From positions 3,968,001 to 4,032,000 of the forward strand of contig JAJUBI010000001.1 in assembly GCA_022419385.1 (NCBI GenBank): 64,000 nucleotides of DNA, read 5' to 3'. Positions within the stretch are counted from its first letter, which is position 1; every line of letters begins with the position of its first letter. The position numbers and the translations under genes are program-made. The notes beneath the pieces are model-generated. The model had not been told where the DNA came from and searched no databases. It was given only the letters and a program-made list of their open reading frames with translations. Origin of the DNA: Paraconiothyrium sp. Pb-2020 (taxonomy: Eukaryota; Ascomycota; Dothideomycetes; Pleosporales; Didymosphaeriaceae). Shown here piece after piece: positions 1 through 10,646 of this stretch.

Positions 1-249
1 TAAAATGCTCTGGAGATATAGTCGTGTCCATCGTTGGATATTTGGATAGGTAGTCCACCCTGCTTTCCTCGTAGCGCTATGCCTTCCCTATGTACATCTC
101 ATGATGTGCCGTACGCCGGGGCGACCGCAGACCTCCGCACCAACATGCACGCTTCAGCATGCCAAAGAAACCCATTCAATGCGCTGTTTGATATCAAGAC
201 ACCCAATAAACACCGGCAGAAACGAGACAGAACCAGGAGCCGGGCCCAT

Positions 250-1393
250 CTATACCAGGCCATCGTAAAGAGACAGAGCCGAGACGATGGTCTCGTCGCG
301 CTTGGAACCTTCCTTGAACTCGGCCATGTCCAAGCTGCCGTTCTCGTCCTTGTCCATCATCCGGAAGATCTTGCGTACGCGCTTCTCGGGCGTGTCCTCG
401 TCTTCGGGGAGCTTAACCATGGAGCCGACCTAAACAAGTCAGTTGCTGACATACCGTGTGTAGGAATCTCGTACCATCTTGTATATCGCCTCGACGATTG
501 ACAGCATCTCGTCGTAGCTAATCTTTCCGTCGCCATCGATATCGTACAGCTGGAATGCCCAGTCGAGCTTGTCCTCCATCTTTCCGCGGCTCGTAACGCT
601 CAGAGCACAGATGAACTCCTTAAAGTCGATGGTGCCTGACTTATCCGCGTCGAACACATTGAACACATAATCTGCAAAGGATGATGGATCGCCGAACGGA
701 AAGAACTGTTTGTAGATCTTCTGAAACTCCTCTCTGGTGAGCATTCCAGAGGGACAATCCTTCAGGAAACCTGTGTCTGCTTAGTGCCGCTATTCTCACA
801 CGAGACAGCTCTGCCCTCACCCTTATACCACTGCTGCAGCTCCTTCTTGTCGAAGTGGGTTGCCTTCTGGAGGTCGGCCAGCTCTTGCTGGGAAAGTTTG
901 CTCTGGCTACGGGGCAGTACTATCAGCGTCTCGCTCAAAACTTCAACATGTTCGATAGGACTGCGCGCAGCGAGCTCCCTCTCGAAGGACTTGACGGCAT
1001 TGGCCAGGGCGACTTTGCACAAGGCGTGGTAATGGGGATAGGCGGGGTCGTCATGGTTCGGTATGTCCTGGTGGTGCCGGCGCGCAAAGTTGAGGGGCAC
1101 TCGGTGGTCCTCCAGGAGAGGAGGGGTGTTGTCGCCAAGCGGTATATGGTCGTCGGGCATTGCGGAGGATTGGTGGAAGTTGAGGTGCGCGCGGCTGCGC
1201 TCGTGTGTAGTCGGTAGAGTCGCGTCGGCTGCTGGTTGATTGCCGTAGAGCGTTGTCAAGAGCAGACGCCGGGGTCGAACGCGTGGGCGCCATGTTTGCG
1301 CGGGTCGTGCAGTGGAGGGCAAGTGTCGTCCGGCCTGAGGCGGGAGAGGCTGCTGCAGCAGAAGGAGACATGGGGGACTTACGATTTACCCAT
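250..1393 (-). CDS. NCS1: Neuronal calcium sensor 1 (frequenin-like EF-hand protein)
   Basis: Recoverin-type calcium sensor; the yeast orthologue Frq1 activates the phosphatidylinositol 4-kinase Pik1 at the Golgi. Four exons (1393-1383, 906-821, 770-475, 429-250) with GT..AG borders give 190 residues, the usual family length. The first exon is only 11 nt and encodes MGKS, so the protein begins MGKSQSKLSQ, which fits N-myristoylation at Gly2. EF-hand 1 is degenerate (contains CPSG). EF2 (DADKSGTIDFKEF), EF3 (DIDGDGKISYDEM) and EF4 (DKDENGSLDMAEF) have complete calcium loops. It is transcribed divergently from MED4. Family assignment is secure; the lipid anchor is inferred from the motif. Confidence 0.96.
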
Positions 1394-2094
1394 GGCTGCG
1401 GCGGGAGCGGTTCACTGACGCAATTTGAAAGCGCAAATAGGTGGAGATCGTAGGGACAGAGGTGGCCGATGTGTGTAGGTACAAAGGTTCGCAGGCAGCC
1501 GTGCGTGCTGGAGGAAGGGTGGCGGGGCTTGAAGCGGCGATTGTGGTCGATGGCGGGGTCGGTCTCTCGGACGAGGCGCAGCGGATGGGCAAAACCGTGG
1601 TTTGCGGTGGATACGAAGGACAAGACCAGGCGGCAAGGCGTGAAGACTTAGGGTGCGCGTGTGACGATGCTAGGGCAGCTGGAGAGTTTCAGTTGGGCTA
1701 GGTGAGGGTCGGCTGGCGGGACAAATATAGCTTGATGGCCCATGGCGCGGCCATGAACCCGCCGCCGTCATGATGCACCTGCTCCGGCCCATTCTTCCAA
1801 AAGCGAGGCCACCGCCAGCTCGGCCTGGCCAATCCCGCGGACCGCTGGCCATCCAGAGCCGCGCTGTTGGCGCCCGTCCGCTGCAGCTCCATTAGCCCTA
1901 TGCACAGCACATTCAGCTTGCTGCGGGAGAGGGACTCGTTCGTGCCTCAGATGTCCCAGAGCGGATGGCTTGGCAGTGTCATTGCTGTCGTGTGCGCCCT
2001 GGCCCATAGCTCCCGTTCCCCTGCCCCAAGCACTGCGTCGAATCACCACACGAACTGATCCCGCCTGCCTCTAGCTCTCGCGACATCCGAAGCT
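1394..2094. promoter_or_regulatory. Shared divergent promoter region NCS1/MED4
   Basis: Start codons of the two divergent genes are about 700 bp apart. I see no ORF here with family similarity, only shadow frames. No clear TATA box stands out on either side. Confidence 0.5.
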
Positions 2095-3031
2095 ATGGAC
2101 GTCACCCTTGACCGGGTGTTCTCGCGCGTTGAGACCGCCTTCACGACCCTCGTCGATTCCATTGCAGCCTACAACCCGTCCCTGCAGGCCGCCGGTGACC
2201 TCATTTCTGCCGACGATGAGCTGGCGCGCGGCATCGATCAGCGTAACTAGCAACAATGCGCACGACCGCGTACATGGCTGCTAACGGTATTCAGTTGCCC
2301 AGCACCGAGAGAATAGTGCACGCATCCATGCCCTGCGCGCCGAGAGAGAGGCTCTCGAGGAGCAGTTCAAGTCGTCCGTTGCCGCGCTCGCAGACCTGCG
2401 TCGCGAGCTCTTTGCTACTCCGGTGACCAAGTTTCCCCATGACCTACGCCCGGTGCCCTTTGACGAGCTCTTGCAATATGCAAAAAATATTGCCCAGTCC
2501 ACTGTCCCTCCGACCTACCGCGAGCCCCTGCCAGAAAAGCAACAAGAAGACAAAGACGGCGCGTCGAGTACGGTGCCTTCCAATGCAGTAGGAACCCCTG
2601 CACAGCAGAACACGCACGAGGCAGAGGCCGCGGATAAGGATGGCGCAGAGAAGGCTGTCACCGAAGAAGAGGCGGAATGGCTGAAGAAGCTCAAAGCGAA
2701 TGGCTTTGCCTGGTTCCCTTGGCCTGACGAAGAGAAGATTCGACGCGGCAATTTGATGCAAATTCAATATGTACTGGACCGTGGCAGAGATCCCACAAAT
2801 GAAGATCTCACCAAGCTGGGTGAGGATGAAAAGGATCGCATAGCAGCAGAGGCGGCGGCAGCGCAGGCTCAACAGGATGCACAAGCACAAGCTCAACAGC
2901 AGGCTCAGCAGCAGGCCGCTACTCAAGCTGCAGGGGCAGAACAGAGGCAACAGCATGCCCTTCCACCGAGACCTGCCGAGAAGCCACAACAGTTCGCGGG
3001 CTTCGACGACCTCGATTCGGACGACGAGTAA
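2095..3031 (+). CDS. MED4: Mediator complex subunit 4
   Basis: Subunit of the middle module of the RNA polymerase II Mediator complex, acting in the nucleus. Two exons (2095-2242, 2295-3031) give 294 residues; the 52-nt intron has a CTAAC branch site just before its acceptor. Evidence is the Med4-type layout: an N-terminal helical/coiled region ending in a long heptad-like stretch (LRAEREALEEQFKSS), then the conserved motif FDELLQYAKNIAQSTVPPTY, followed by a WFPWPDEEKIRRG-type segment. The C-terminal third is Gln/Ala-rich low complexity, ending in an acidic FDDLDSDDE tail. The start is the first in-frame ATG after stops. Confidence is good because the YAKNIAQ..PP motif is the Med4 signature. 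Confidence 0.88.
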
Positions 3032-3954
3032 GGGTCTGCTGCCCGGCCTTCCATATGAATTCACACGACAACATTCAGCTCTATCTCTCTCTCAATGGAA
3101 TAAATGTTCCATGTGGTGTACGACTTGTCTTCCTCTAGGTCTCTGCGGGTGGAACATTGGTATAAGCATGCGATCGAGGTGACGGTCTATCTGTCTGCTA
3201 CTGATAGTATCTTTGTGGACAGTGTGGATACCGAATACACAAGCTAGTGGAACTAAGTCCTCGCAGTGTATGAAGTAAGTCACTGACCACCATTGCATAA
3301 GGGAGCTCTTTGCGAGGAACGGCTGTGGTCCGGTCAGGTGACAAGCAACACGACCATGATGCCGTTAGCTGCGCTACATTGATCTTCGATCGACGAAGCT
3401 TATCGGCTGAATGAACGGTGTATGTATAGCTGGAATTTGATACAAATTGTACAACGTGTGCTTAAACTTTCATGTCCACGGGTATCGGCTTTCAACGTGA
3501 GCCCACCAACCAGAACACTGAGAAATTACTTGTTCCCTTGTCTGTGAGTAAGTACTATGGTTGGAGCTCATCCCCTACGTAAAATACGTATGGGATTATA
3601 TTCTAGCGTGCGTCCTGATCTGCGCCCTACACTTTACATGTGACTATCCTCCGGAAAAGGCATGGAGGGTAAGTTTTGGCGGCGCGGTATCGGCCAGGAA
3701 TCTGGAGCCGAGGCGATCCTGACTCCAACACGCCTGGAATATCCGCGATAAAGGCTTATAGCACTTTTGCGCAGGATTAAACGACTGCAACAGAGAAGGA
3801 ACTACTCCATTTGAGCACATCATTCCTGGAAGAGTCATCGTGCTACAAGTGGACCCGCTTCAGGACTCCCTGCCCGACGGACACGCGCATCAACTTGCCG
3901 CATTTGCGCAACGAATCCCAAGTCTCTTAATAACAAACCCCCCGGCGGGCTTGA
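3032..3954. other. Intergenic, no gene seen
   Basis: Holds the 3' end of MED4 and the promoter of the Zn2Cys6 gene. All frames are short and overlap each other; the ORF at 3840-4070 runs out of frame through the zinc-cluster exon and is a shadow. Confidence 0.5.
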
Positions 3955-5982
3955 ATGGCCAGCGCGGCTGGAGCACCCATCCAAAGTCGCCCCTACCGTT
4001 CCCACAGAGTCCCAGCATGCATCCGCTGCCGGTCGCGCAAGATCAGGTGCCACATCGACATTCCCGGTGAACCGTGCTTATCATGTCGCGAACGCCGCCT
4101 GAAGTGCCAGTACGCGGATAAGTCCAACGATGGGTCGCCCGAGGACTCGAACGGCGGGGCGCGCACGCCAAAACGACAGCGTTTGAATCGGGATGCGAAT
4201 GACGAGGATGAGGAGGATAGGCCGAGGAGCGCGCCCGTGCTGCATCGCCCAAGCAGTCATCCTTCTGCAAGTATCATTCTTGCGCCGCATATGGCGGAGG
4301 ATGTTGACATTCTCCAAAGACACATGTCTCAGCATCGACCTCCAGAGGGCCAAGGGACGGATTCGAGTCAGTATCGCACGCTGAATCAGGACACGGCCGA
4401 TCCCATCGTCTACCTGACTGTGCCTCGTTTCCGCACTGGTTTGGCGCCTGAGCTGGGCGCTGGGAAAGAGCAGCTTGAGATCTTGCAACAGCTGATGGGT
4501 CCGTTCAAGAGAGAAGTCATTGATTTGTTCTTTTCTTGCCTGCATTATGCGTTCCCCGTGATGGATGAGGAGTCCTGCATTCAGTTGAGAAGGGGGCAAC
4601 TCGACAAGGTCAGCAAGAATTGTGTTTGCGTAGTCTTTGCAAATGGGTCCGCAAACTGGTTCATGAGCGATACGTTGAAGATGCATCCGAGGCCAGACCT
4701 GCATTATATCTGGAACAAGGTGAGTCAGCTCTACAATCACGAAGAGAAAGCATTAATGCGACTAGGCAATCAGTGCACTCCATGAAGATTTCTTAAGCCC
4801 GAGTATGGCCACGGTAAACGCCGCGGTATTAGATCAGATCGGCCGTCCATCAGTCTCGATTATGGGAAATCTCACCCTATGTGGGCGGACGATATCGCTG
4901 GCACAAACATTTGGCCTGCACCGCGACCCTACAAAGTGGAACATAACCGAAACCGAGAAACAGAACCGCATACGCTCCTTCTGGGGCGTCCTCATCACCG
5001 ACTACTGGAGCAGCATAGCCTACGGCGTGCTCCCCCACATCGGAAAACGCTTCTACGATGTTCCCCTCCCAACCGTCGAGTCCCTTATGCCACTTCGCGC
5101 AACGCCCGCCCAGCGCTGTGCGACTGTTTCATTCGTCCATCTCTGCGCCCTCACCGAGCTGTTGGGCGACATTCTCCCCCTCGTCTACGAAATTAATCCC
5201 AACCGCGCGACACTGGGCGACACAGTCGCGAACCTGAAAGTCCAGCTCAAAAAGCTCGAAGACCAGCTGCCAGAATGGCTGCCGCTGCCCAACAAGCCCG
5301 GCACCAGCAATCTCTGGTTCTGCTTTCTTTCCGTTCGCCTTCTCCTCAGCCGCGTGAACCTTCGCGCCGCAATCCTAGCCGATGATTTCGCACTGGAGAA
5401 ATCCCGCCTAGATGAGCTACGACAGGCGAGCACCGCGATACTGGATTACATTTGTTTCCTGGGGCAGAGCCAATTCCAGGACTTTTGGTTGCCGTATGCG
5501 ACGCATTTACTCGTGCATGCTGTGACGGTGAGCCTAAGATGTGCGGTCGAGACGCAGAATGTTGAGCAGCGGATGGCGAGTGTGAGTACACTGGAGAGGT
5601 TTATCGCGCATATTCAGCATGCGAAGGATAATTATGATTGGGATGTGAGTTCCCCTTCCCTTTCCATATTTCCATTCTGCCACCTTTCAACATCCTTTCA
5701 AGCCCACGACTGACCCACCTGATGTAGATCGCGAACTATACACTCGAACGCTGCTCTGAGTCCGTCTCCAAAATCGCCTCTTTGACCTCTCGCGGATCTG
5801 CCCCGCCCCCGGAAGCCGTCCTCGTCATGCCCGAGCGGCCTGGACCCAACGAGGCGCATACAGGACCGGTCATGGACGATGCGAGTTTGTTGCTCAGCGA
5901 TTTGCTAGATCCGAATGCGTTTGATTTCAGCTGGGAGGCGCTGTGGGATACCCCGAGTGGGATGACGAACTTTGCGCTCTAA
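3955..5982 (+). CDS. Zn2Cys6 fungal transcription factor
   Basis: GAL4-type DNA-binding regulator with a middle homology region (Fungal_trans type). Three exons (3955-4719, 4766-5644, 5728-5982) give 632 residues. The zinc cluster is Cys22-x2-Cys25-x6-Cys32-x8-Cys41-x2-Cys44-x6-Cys51, with the basic stretch RSRKIRC between ligands. An acidic linker (NDEDEEDR) follows. The middle region has the family motifs FPVMDEESC, PRPDLHYIWN, DFLSPSMATVNAAVLDQIGR and FGLHRDP. The C terminus is acidic/hydrophobic (LLLSDLLDPNAFDFSW) and could be an activation region. The next gene downstream is the aminotransferase, whose promoter carries a CCG/CGG palindrome, so local regulation is plausible but inferred. 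Target genes cannot be read from the sequence. Confidence 0.92.
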
Positions 5983-6414
5983 GTGTGTGGGGGGAGGTTG
6001 ACAGGGATGGGGAGAGGTGCGTAAAGCTTGAGTACTGTGCTGGGGACTGTTGGATCGTAAGGTGCACGATATCAGCCGACCCATTAACTAGTGGGCTACC
6101 CAAATGAACTCAAGGGGTTTGCGTGTTTACTTTATAGGTTAGTATGACGCAATATCTCGTTGAAACATGCTGAGTGAACCCAGATTTTGGGAGTGGTCGC
6201 TTCATGTGGTCGCGCATGCAGTGGTTATCGTCAAGTCACGCTAGAAAAGGTGTTAGAGGTGGCAGATCCTGTGGAAGATAATATTGCGATACGGCCCTAA
6301 GATCTTACCTGCTGAACATCTCCATGCATTAGTACATTAATGGGGCAAAGCGGTGCCGTATCTAAGCTTGTGAGGTGTAGTCGAGCCTATTCGGATAGGA
6401 CCCGAAAGTCCGAC

Positions 6415-6431
6415 TAGTCCGAATCGGACTA
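6415..6431. promoter_or_regulatory. 8-bp perfect palindrome with CCG-N3-CGG core
   Basis: TAGTCCGA, one spacer base, then TCGGACTA; the core CCGAATCGG is an everted CCG/CGG pair, the half-site type bound by Zn2Cys6 dimers. More CGG/CCG triplets lie immediately upstream (6392-6413). It sits about 30 bp upstream of the TATA-like box, and a Zn2Cys6 gene is the upstream neighbour. Binding is inferred. Confidence 0.5.
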
Positions 6432-6460
6432 TTGCGACATCCCCATCAATACAAGCACAC

Positions 6461-6470
6461 GGGTATAAGA
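6461..6470 (+). promoter_or_regulatory. TATA-like core promoter GGGTATAAGA
   Basis: The same 10-mer occurs upstream of the intradiol dioxygenase (8723-8732). Here it lies about 90 bp before the aminotransferase start codon, a reasonable TATA distance in fungi. Confidence 0.5.
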
Positions 6471-6556
6471 GCTCAAATGTGCTCCACGGTCTTCAATACC
6501 AAGAAACTGAGATTGCTGCCTGGATTCTTCTCACGGTTTGCCCTTCTATACAGAAT

Positions 6557-7990
6557 ATGATCTCCAAACGCGCCGCCATCAGTTCTGCTGACCTCGACGT
6601 ACCGTGGCGCTATATCGACCCAGGTCCAAGAGGACGGTACGATCCAGATACAAACCCCACGGGTGTAATAACGCAGTTCACAAGCGCAGAGAACTACCTC
6701 GTGCAAGAGGAACTCACCCGCTTCATCAAGACAAATGTCGAAATGCCCGAGCAAGCCTTAGGCTACAGCTACAGCACTGCTGGCGGGCAACGGCTTCCCG
6801 CCGCACTAGCATCGCATTTGAATGCACACTGGAAGCCATTCAAGCCACTGAGTGGGGATGATATCAGGATTACCGGTGCGGCAACGGCGCTGCATGAGAT
6901 TTTAGGGTTTAGTGTTGCGGATCTAGGGCAAGGTGCGTGTGCGCGTTTGTACGAAGCTACCCTCGTACAACGAAAGATATAACTACTTATACCCTTGAAG
7001 GGATCATGACGAGCAGGCCTTACTACGGGCGCTTCGAACTTGACTTTGGACTTAAAGTTGGACTGAGGATTGTTGCTGCGGATACACCGCTGGAGACGTG
7101 TTTGCAACCTGATGTCGTCGATGTTTTCGAGGAGACGTTGGAGAAAGCGAGGGCTAATGGTATAGAGGTTAGAGCGCTACTGATTGTTAATCCACATAAT
7201 CCCTTAGGTATGCGAGCCTTTTTCGTCTTGAACTGACGACCCTTTGCTCATAACGCACAGGACGATGTTATTCCAAAGAGACGCTGAGCGCGCTCATGCG
7301 CTTCTGCCAGAAACACAGAATCCACCTCATCAGCGACGAGATCTACGCTTTTTCAGGCTTTGAGTCCGCCGAGCCTGGAGCAAGCACCTTCACCTCTATT
7401 CTCTCGCTCGAGCCGCAAATGGATGAGGACCTACTGCACGTTATCTACGGCATGGCCAAAGACTACGCCGTCCCTGGGCTACGAATCGGCGCGCTCATCA
7501 CGCGCAGCACACCACTCCTCAAGGCTCTCAAATCTGTGATACGGTTTCACAACCCCTCGGGTCCTTCAGTCGCCATCGCCACTGCTATGCTGGAGGATCG
7601 TGTGTGGTTACGTTCGTTCATCAAGCTGAGTCGCGAGCGTATGGGCGAAGCGTACACGTACTTCACCGCAAGGCTTTCGCAGATGGGCGTGAAGTATCTG
7701 TCCAGAGTCAATGCAGGGCTTTTTGTGTTCGTTGACCTCTCGCCGTGGTTGAGTGAGGACGTTGGACAGGGGCAGACGGCGAGAGAGCAGGAGTTGGCGC
7801 AGCGGGCGTTGGACAAGGGGGTTTGCTTGCAGCCTGGTGAAGAGCATGCATTGGAGCCTGGGTGGTATAGACTAGTTTACACGGTGGAGAGGAGGGTGAT
7901 GGATGAGGGTTTGAGGAGGTAAGTGTCTTGAAAGATATCAGGACGTGGATGCTAATGACGAGCAGGCTCGAAGCGGTGATCAAAGGTTGA
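6557..7990 (+). CDS. ACC-synthase-like PLP aminotransferase (class I/II)
   Basis: Fold-type I PLP enzyme resembling 1-aminocyclopropane-1-carboxylate synthases; fungal members are often annotated this way, but substrates are mostly unknown and many act as aminotransferases. Four exons (6557-6932, 7001-7207, 7261-7918, 7966-7990) give 421 residues. Motifs: MISKRAA start; SYSTAGGQRLPAALA; NPHNPLGRCY (substrate/PLP region) formed across an intron; HLISDEIYAFSGF with the PLP-contact Asp and Tyr; and YGMAKDYAVPGLRIG, whose Lys261 should bind PLP. Most relatives have Ser where this has Ala before the Lys. The last 25-nt exon supplies LEAVIKG. It lies between a Zn2Cys6 regulator and a dioxygenase. 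Fold is secure, reaction uncertain. Confidence 0.9.
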
Positions 7991-8863
7991 AGCTTTTGCG
8001 CGTCTCGATAGCATTAGCTCGCACGACCAGTCAAGAATACTGGACAGCACGGAATCAACCAAATCCAAGGGGCATTGAGAGCCCTCCTGGGCCAAGCTTC
8101 CCATGTCCGCTCGAAGCCAAGATTGCTTGTTCACACTTGCCGTTGTGCCCCTCAGCTTTCGGGAATCAATGTGATGATGCGTTTTGCGCTGTCGTAAGCT
8201 CGATCATCGCCCTCAACGCCCCGTTTCGAAACGTGCTGAACTACGGGAGCAGGGGTACCTCTCTGGCATTACCTCGGCCAGGTAATGCAACTCTTACGAT
8301 TGGCCAGCAAAGGACCAACTGCAAGGCGCAAGTATGAACCGCGTAATCAAGGCTTGGCGAGTGGTCTGTCCGCGCTCTAAAGATGTCGGCGAGGCTGAGG
8401 TTTGCAGGCCTGGGAAGAGCTTGGATGAAAGAAGCCCCACTGGCATCGTGAAAGCACACGCGGCCACTAACCACTTCCGGGCGTAGGGCCTTGGCAAGAC
8501 GACGACGCATCGTCTTTTTTTGACATGTTGACGAGTACTCCGAGGAAAGGACCATAACCAAAGTTCAGATGGCATACGGTAGTGGCGTTTGGGGAGCAAA
8601 GGCCAATGTTTGGAACGTTCCTGTCATCTCGGGCCGCGACAACGCCCCAGTGAGCCTCCACAATGACGGATCGTCGCCGCTGTCCGAATTGATAGCGCCC
8701 TGTAGAGAGACAGGATGAGGATGGGTATAAGAGAGATGGGGCACACACTTGGGAAACACCATCCAGCTCGCTCACTGCGCTTCCATCTCAACACTCACAG
8801 TCGCTTTAGCAACTCTTTCATTCTTTCTGAACTTGTTTGGCATTCACATCTAATACCGACAAG
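7991..8863. other. Intergenic with dioxygenase promoter
   Basis: No gene recognised. The final 100 bp is a C/T-rich leader with several CTCA and TTTC tracts, as is common just before fungal start codons. Confidence 0.45.
8723..8732 (+). promoter_or_regulatory. TATA-like core promoter GGGTATAAGA
   Basis: Identical to the 10-mer before the aminotransferase; lies about 130 bp upstream of the dioxygenase start codon and directly before its C/T-rich leader. Confidence 0.5.
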
Positions 8864-10003
8864 ATGCGTTTCACTCAGACCGTTCTCTCCGGCTTAACTC
8901 TTCTCTCGGCTGTCTCGGCTCACCCAGGCCACGACCTTACCCAGGAGATCGCCGAGCGTCGCGAGTTCCTCAGCTCCGTGAAGCGCTCCGATCTCAGCCA
9001 CTGCGCTGCTAAGTTGAAGGCTCGTGGTGTCAACAAGCGCAATGTCGCCCGCCGCGAGGCTGCTCTGCAGAATGCTCGCGCAAAGCGTGGCTTGAAGAAG
9101 CGCGACCTTAACACCGTCATCGGAACCGACCACAACCAAACCGCCCAGGGCTACACTTTGAACACCGACGCCGCCACACTCTTCAGTGGCAACAGCTCTT
9201 GTGTCTTGACTCCCGAGGTTACCCAGGGTCCTTACTACGTCGGTGGCGAGTGGATCCGCAGCAACCTCGTCGAGGACCAGGAGGGTGTCCCCACTCTGAT
9301 CGACTACCAGGTCATCGACGTCGATACGTGCGAGCCTGTCACCGGAGTCTACCTCGAGATGTGGCACTGCAACTCGACAGGCGTCTACTCCGGCATCGTT
9401 GCTAATGGCAACGGCGAGTCCTCCGACGAGTCCAACATCAACAACACCTTCCTCCGCGGCATCCAGAAGACCGACGCCGACGGTGTCGCCCAGTTCGAGA
9501 CCACTTTCCCCGGCCACTACACTTCCCGCGCTACCCATATCCATCTGATGGTGCACACTAACGCTACGCTCTACGTCAACGGAACGCTCGGCAACAACGT
9601 CTCCTCCAGCCACGTTGGACAGGCTTTCTTCGATCAAGACCTCATCTCTGCTGTCGAGCTTACCGCGCCGTACAACACGAACACCCAGGATCTTACCCTC
9701 AACGCCGACGACTCTATCCTGAGCGAGGAGGCCAACACTGACGGTGTCGACCCCTTCCACGAGTACACTCTGCTCGGCGACGATATCTCTGAAGGTGTCT
9801 TCGCTTGGTTGGCTTTCGGTATCAACTCGACTCAGGTCAGCTCTGTTTCCCCCGCTGCTTACTACTACAAGGAGGGTGGCGTTGCGAACGCTAACTCTGG
9901 CGGTATGGGCGGCGGTGCGGGCGGTCCTCCCAGCGGTAGCGGTGTTCCTAGCGGTGTTGCCGGCGCCAGCGGCTCTGCTCCCGCTCCTTCGGCCACTGCT
10001 TAA
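8864..10003 (+). CDS. Secreted intradiol ring-cleavage dioxygenase
   Basis: Non-haem iron(III) dioxygenase that opens catechol-type rings between the two hydroxyls; this extracellular fungal branch is thought to attack aromatic compounds from plants or lignin. Single exon, 379 residues. The start at 8864 gives a signal peptide (MRFTQTVLSGLTLLSAVSA, then HPGH). The catalytic region has TQGPYYVGGEW (first Tyr ligand at 124 or 125), YLEMWHCNSTGVYSG, and PGHYTSRATHIHLMVH with Tyr219, His225 and His227 as the remaining ligands. Several NxS/T sites suit a secreted glycoprotein. The C terminus is a Gly/Ser/Pro-rich tail without a GPI-type hydrophobic end. Third-base C bias is strong, suggesting high expression. 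The long antisense ORF across it is a codon-bias shadow. Confidence 0.94.
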   Translation: MRFTQTVLSGLTLLSAVSAHPGHDLTQEIAERREFLSSVKRSDLSHCAAKLKARGVNKRNVARREAALQNARAKRGLKKRDLNTVIGTDHNQTAQGYTLNTDAATLFSGNSSCVLTPEVTQGPYYVGGEWIRSNLVEDQEGVPTLIDYQVIDVDTCEPVTGVYLEMWHCNSTGVYSGIVANGNGESSDESNINNTFLRGIQKTDADGVAQFETTFPGHYTSRATHIHLMVHTNATLYVNGTLGNNVSSSHVGQAFFDQDLISAVELTAPYNTNTQDLTLNADDSILSEEANTDGVDPFHEYTLLGDDISEGVFAWLAFGINSTQVSSVSPAAYYYKEGGVANANSGGMGGGAGGPPSGSGVPSGVAGASGSAPAPSATA

Positions 10004-10646
10004 ATGGTTCTGAGAAGAGGGTATATTACCCTTGAGCCACTTGTACAGGCAGCTGCGATGTAGTGCCCTTGTTTATATGTATATATTTGTTTGCTCTGTG
10101 CACTGTTGCACTGCTTCTACATAGAGGTTGCCCTTTGTTGCTTATTCAATCAAAAACTCAGGTTTTGATCACGATTATCCCAGTATTTGAACAATGTTAA
10201 GACTCTTCTTATGGCTTATTCAGTCTCCTAAGACATAATTCGCAAAAGGCGCTTGAAGTTTCTTTCTATAAGGAGCAGGAACGTAAGTTCAGGTTAATGT
10301 TGGTTCGGGGAAGGGGCAAACCCCGTAACGGCTTGTCGCTTAGCACTTGCTACGTTGAGAACAGAACCATGGAACGGCATGGCCAACCTTCCAATTCCAT
10401 GGATCTTCACTTAAATACTGAAAACCTCCCCATCAAGCGCACTCGAAAGCATGCAAAAACTGTTCACGAAACGGCCACCTACTCTCTTTCTTGTTCAGGA
10501 TGTCGACACCACCTCATATACGGCGGCAGCCCTTGTACTGGGGCCCACCTGGCCTTCGACACCTGGAGATTCAGAGGCCAGAATCAACAAAGCTACAGAG
10601 AAAATCCCAGTTGGAGCAGCCCCAGTCCGCGAGCATCTTTAAAAAC
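10004..10646. other. Intergenic, no gene seen
   Basis: 3' flank of the dioxygenase (T-rich, TATATGTATATATTTG at about 10073) followed by short frames. In-frame codons upstream of the next start (from 10491) are open but show no family signal. Confidence 0.4.

Larger units (their letters stand above)
5983..6556. other. Intergenic with aminotransferase promoter
   Basis: Contains the perfect palindrome and TATA-like element annotated separately, and no ORF with recognisable content. Confidence 0.5.

Noticed and set aside
762..1322. 186-codon minus-strand frame over the NCS-1 second exon
   Set aside because: Only its last 30 codons are the true NCS-1 exon 2 in frame; the rest lies in intron 1 and is not protein-like.
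2444..3064. 206-codon antisense frame over MED4
   Set aside because: Shadow of the Gln/Ala-rich sense frame.
8894..9760. 288-codon antisense frame across the dioxygenase
   Set aside because: Caused by strong third-base C bias of the sense gene; the translation is a Val/Gly/Asp shadow without motifs.
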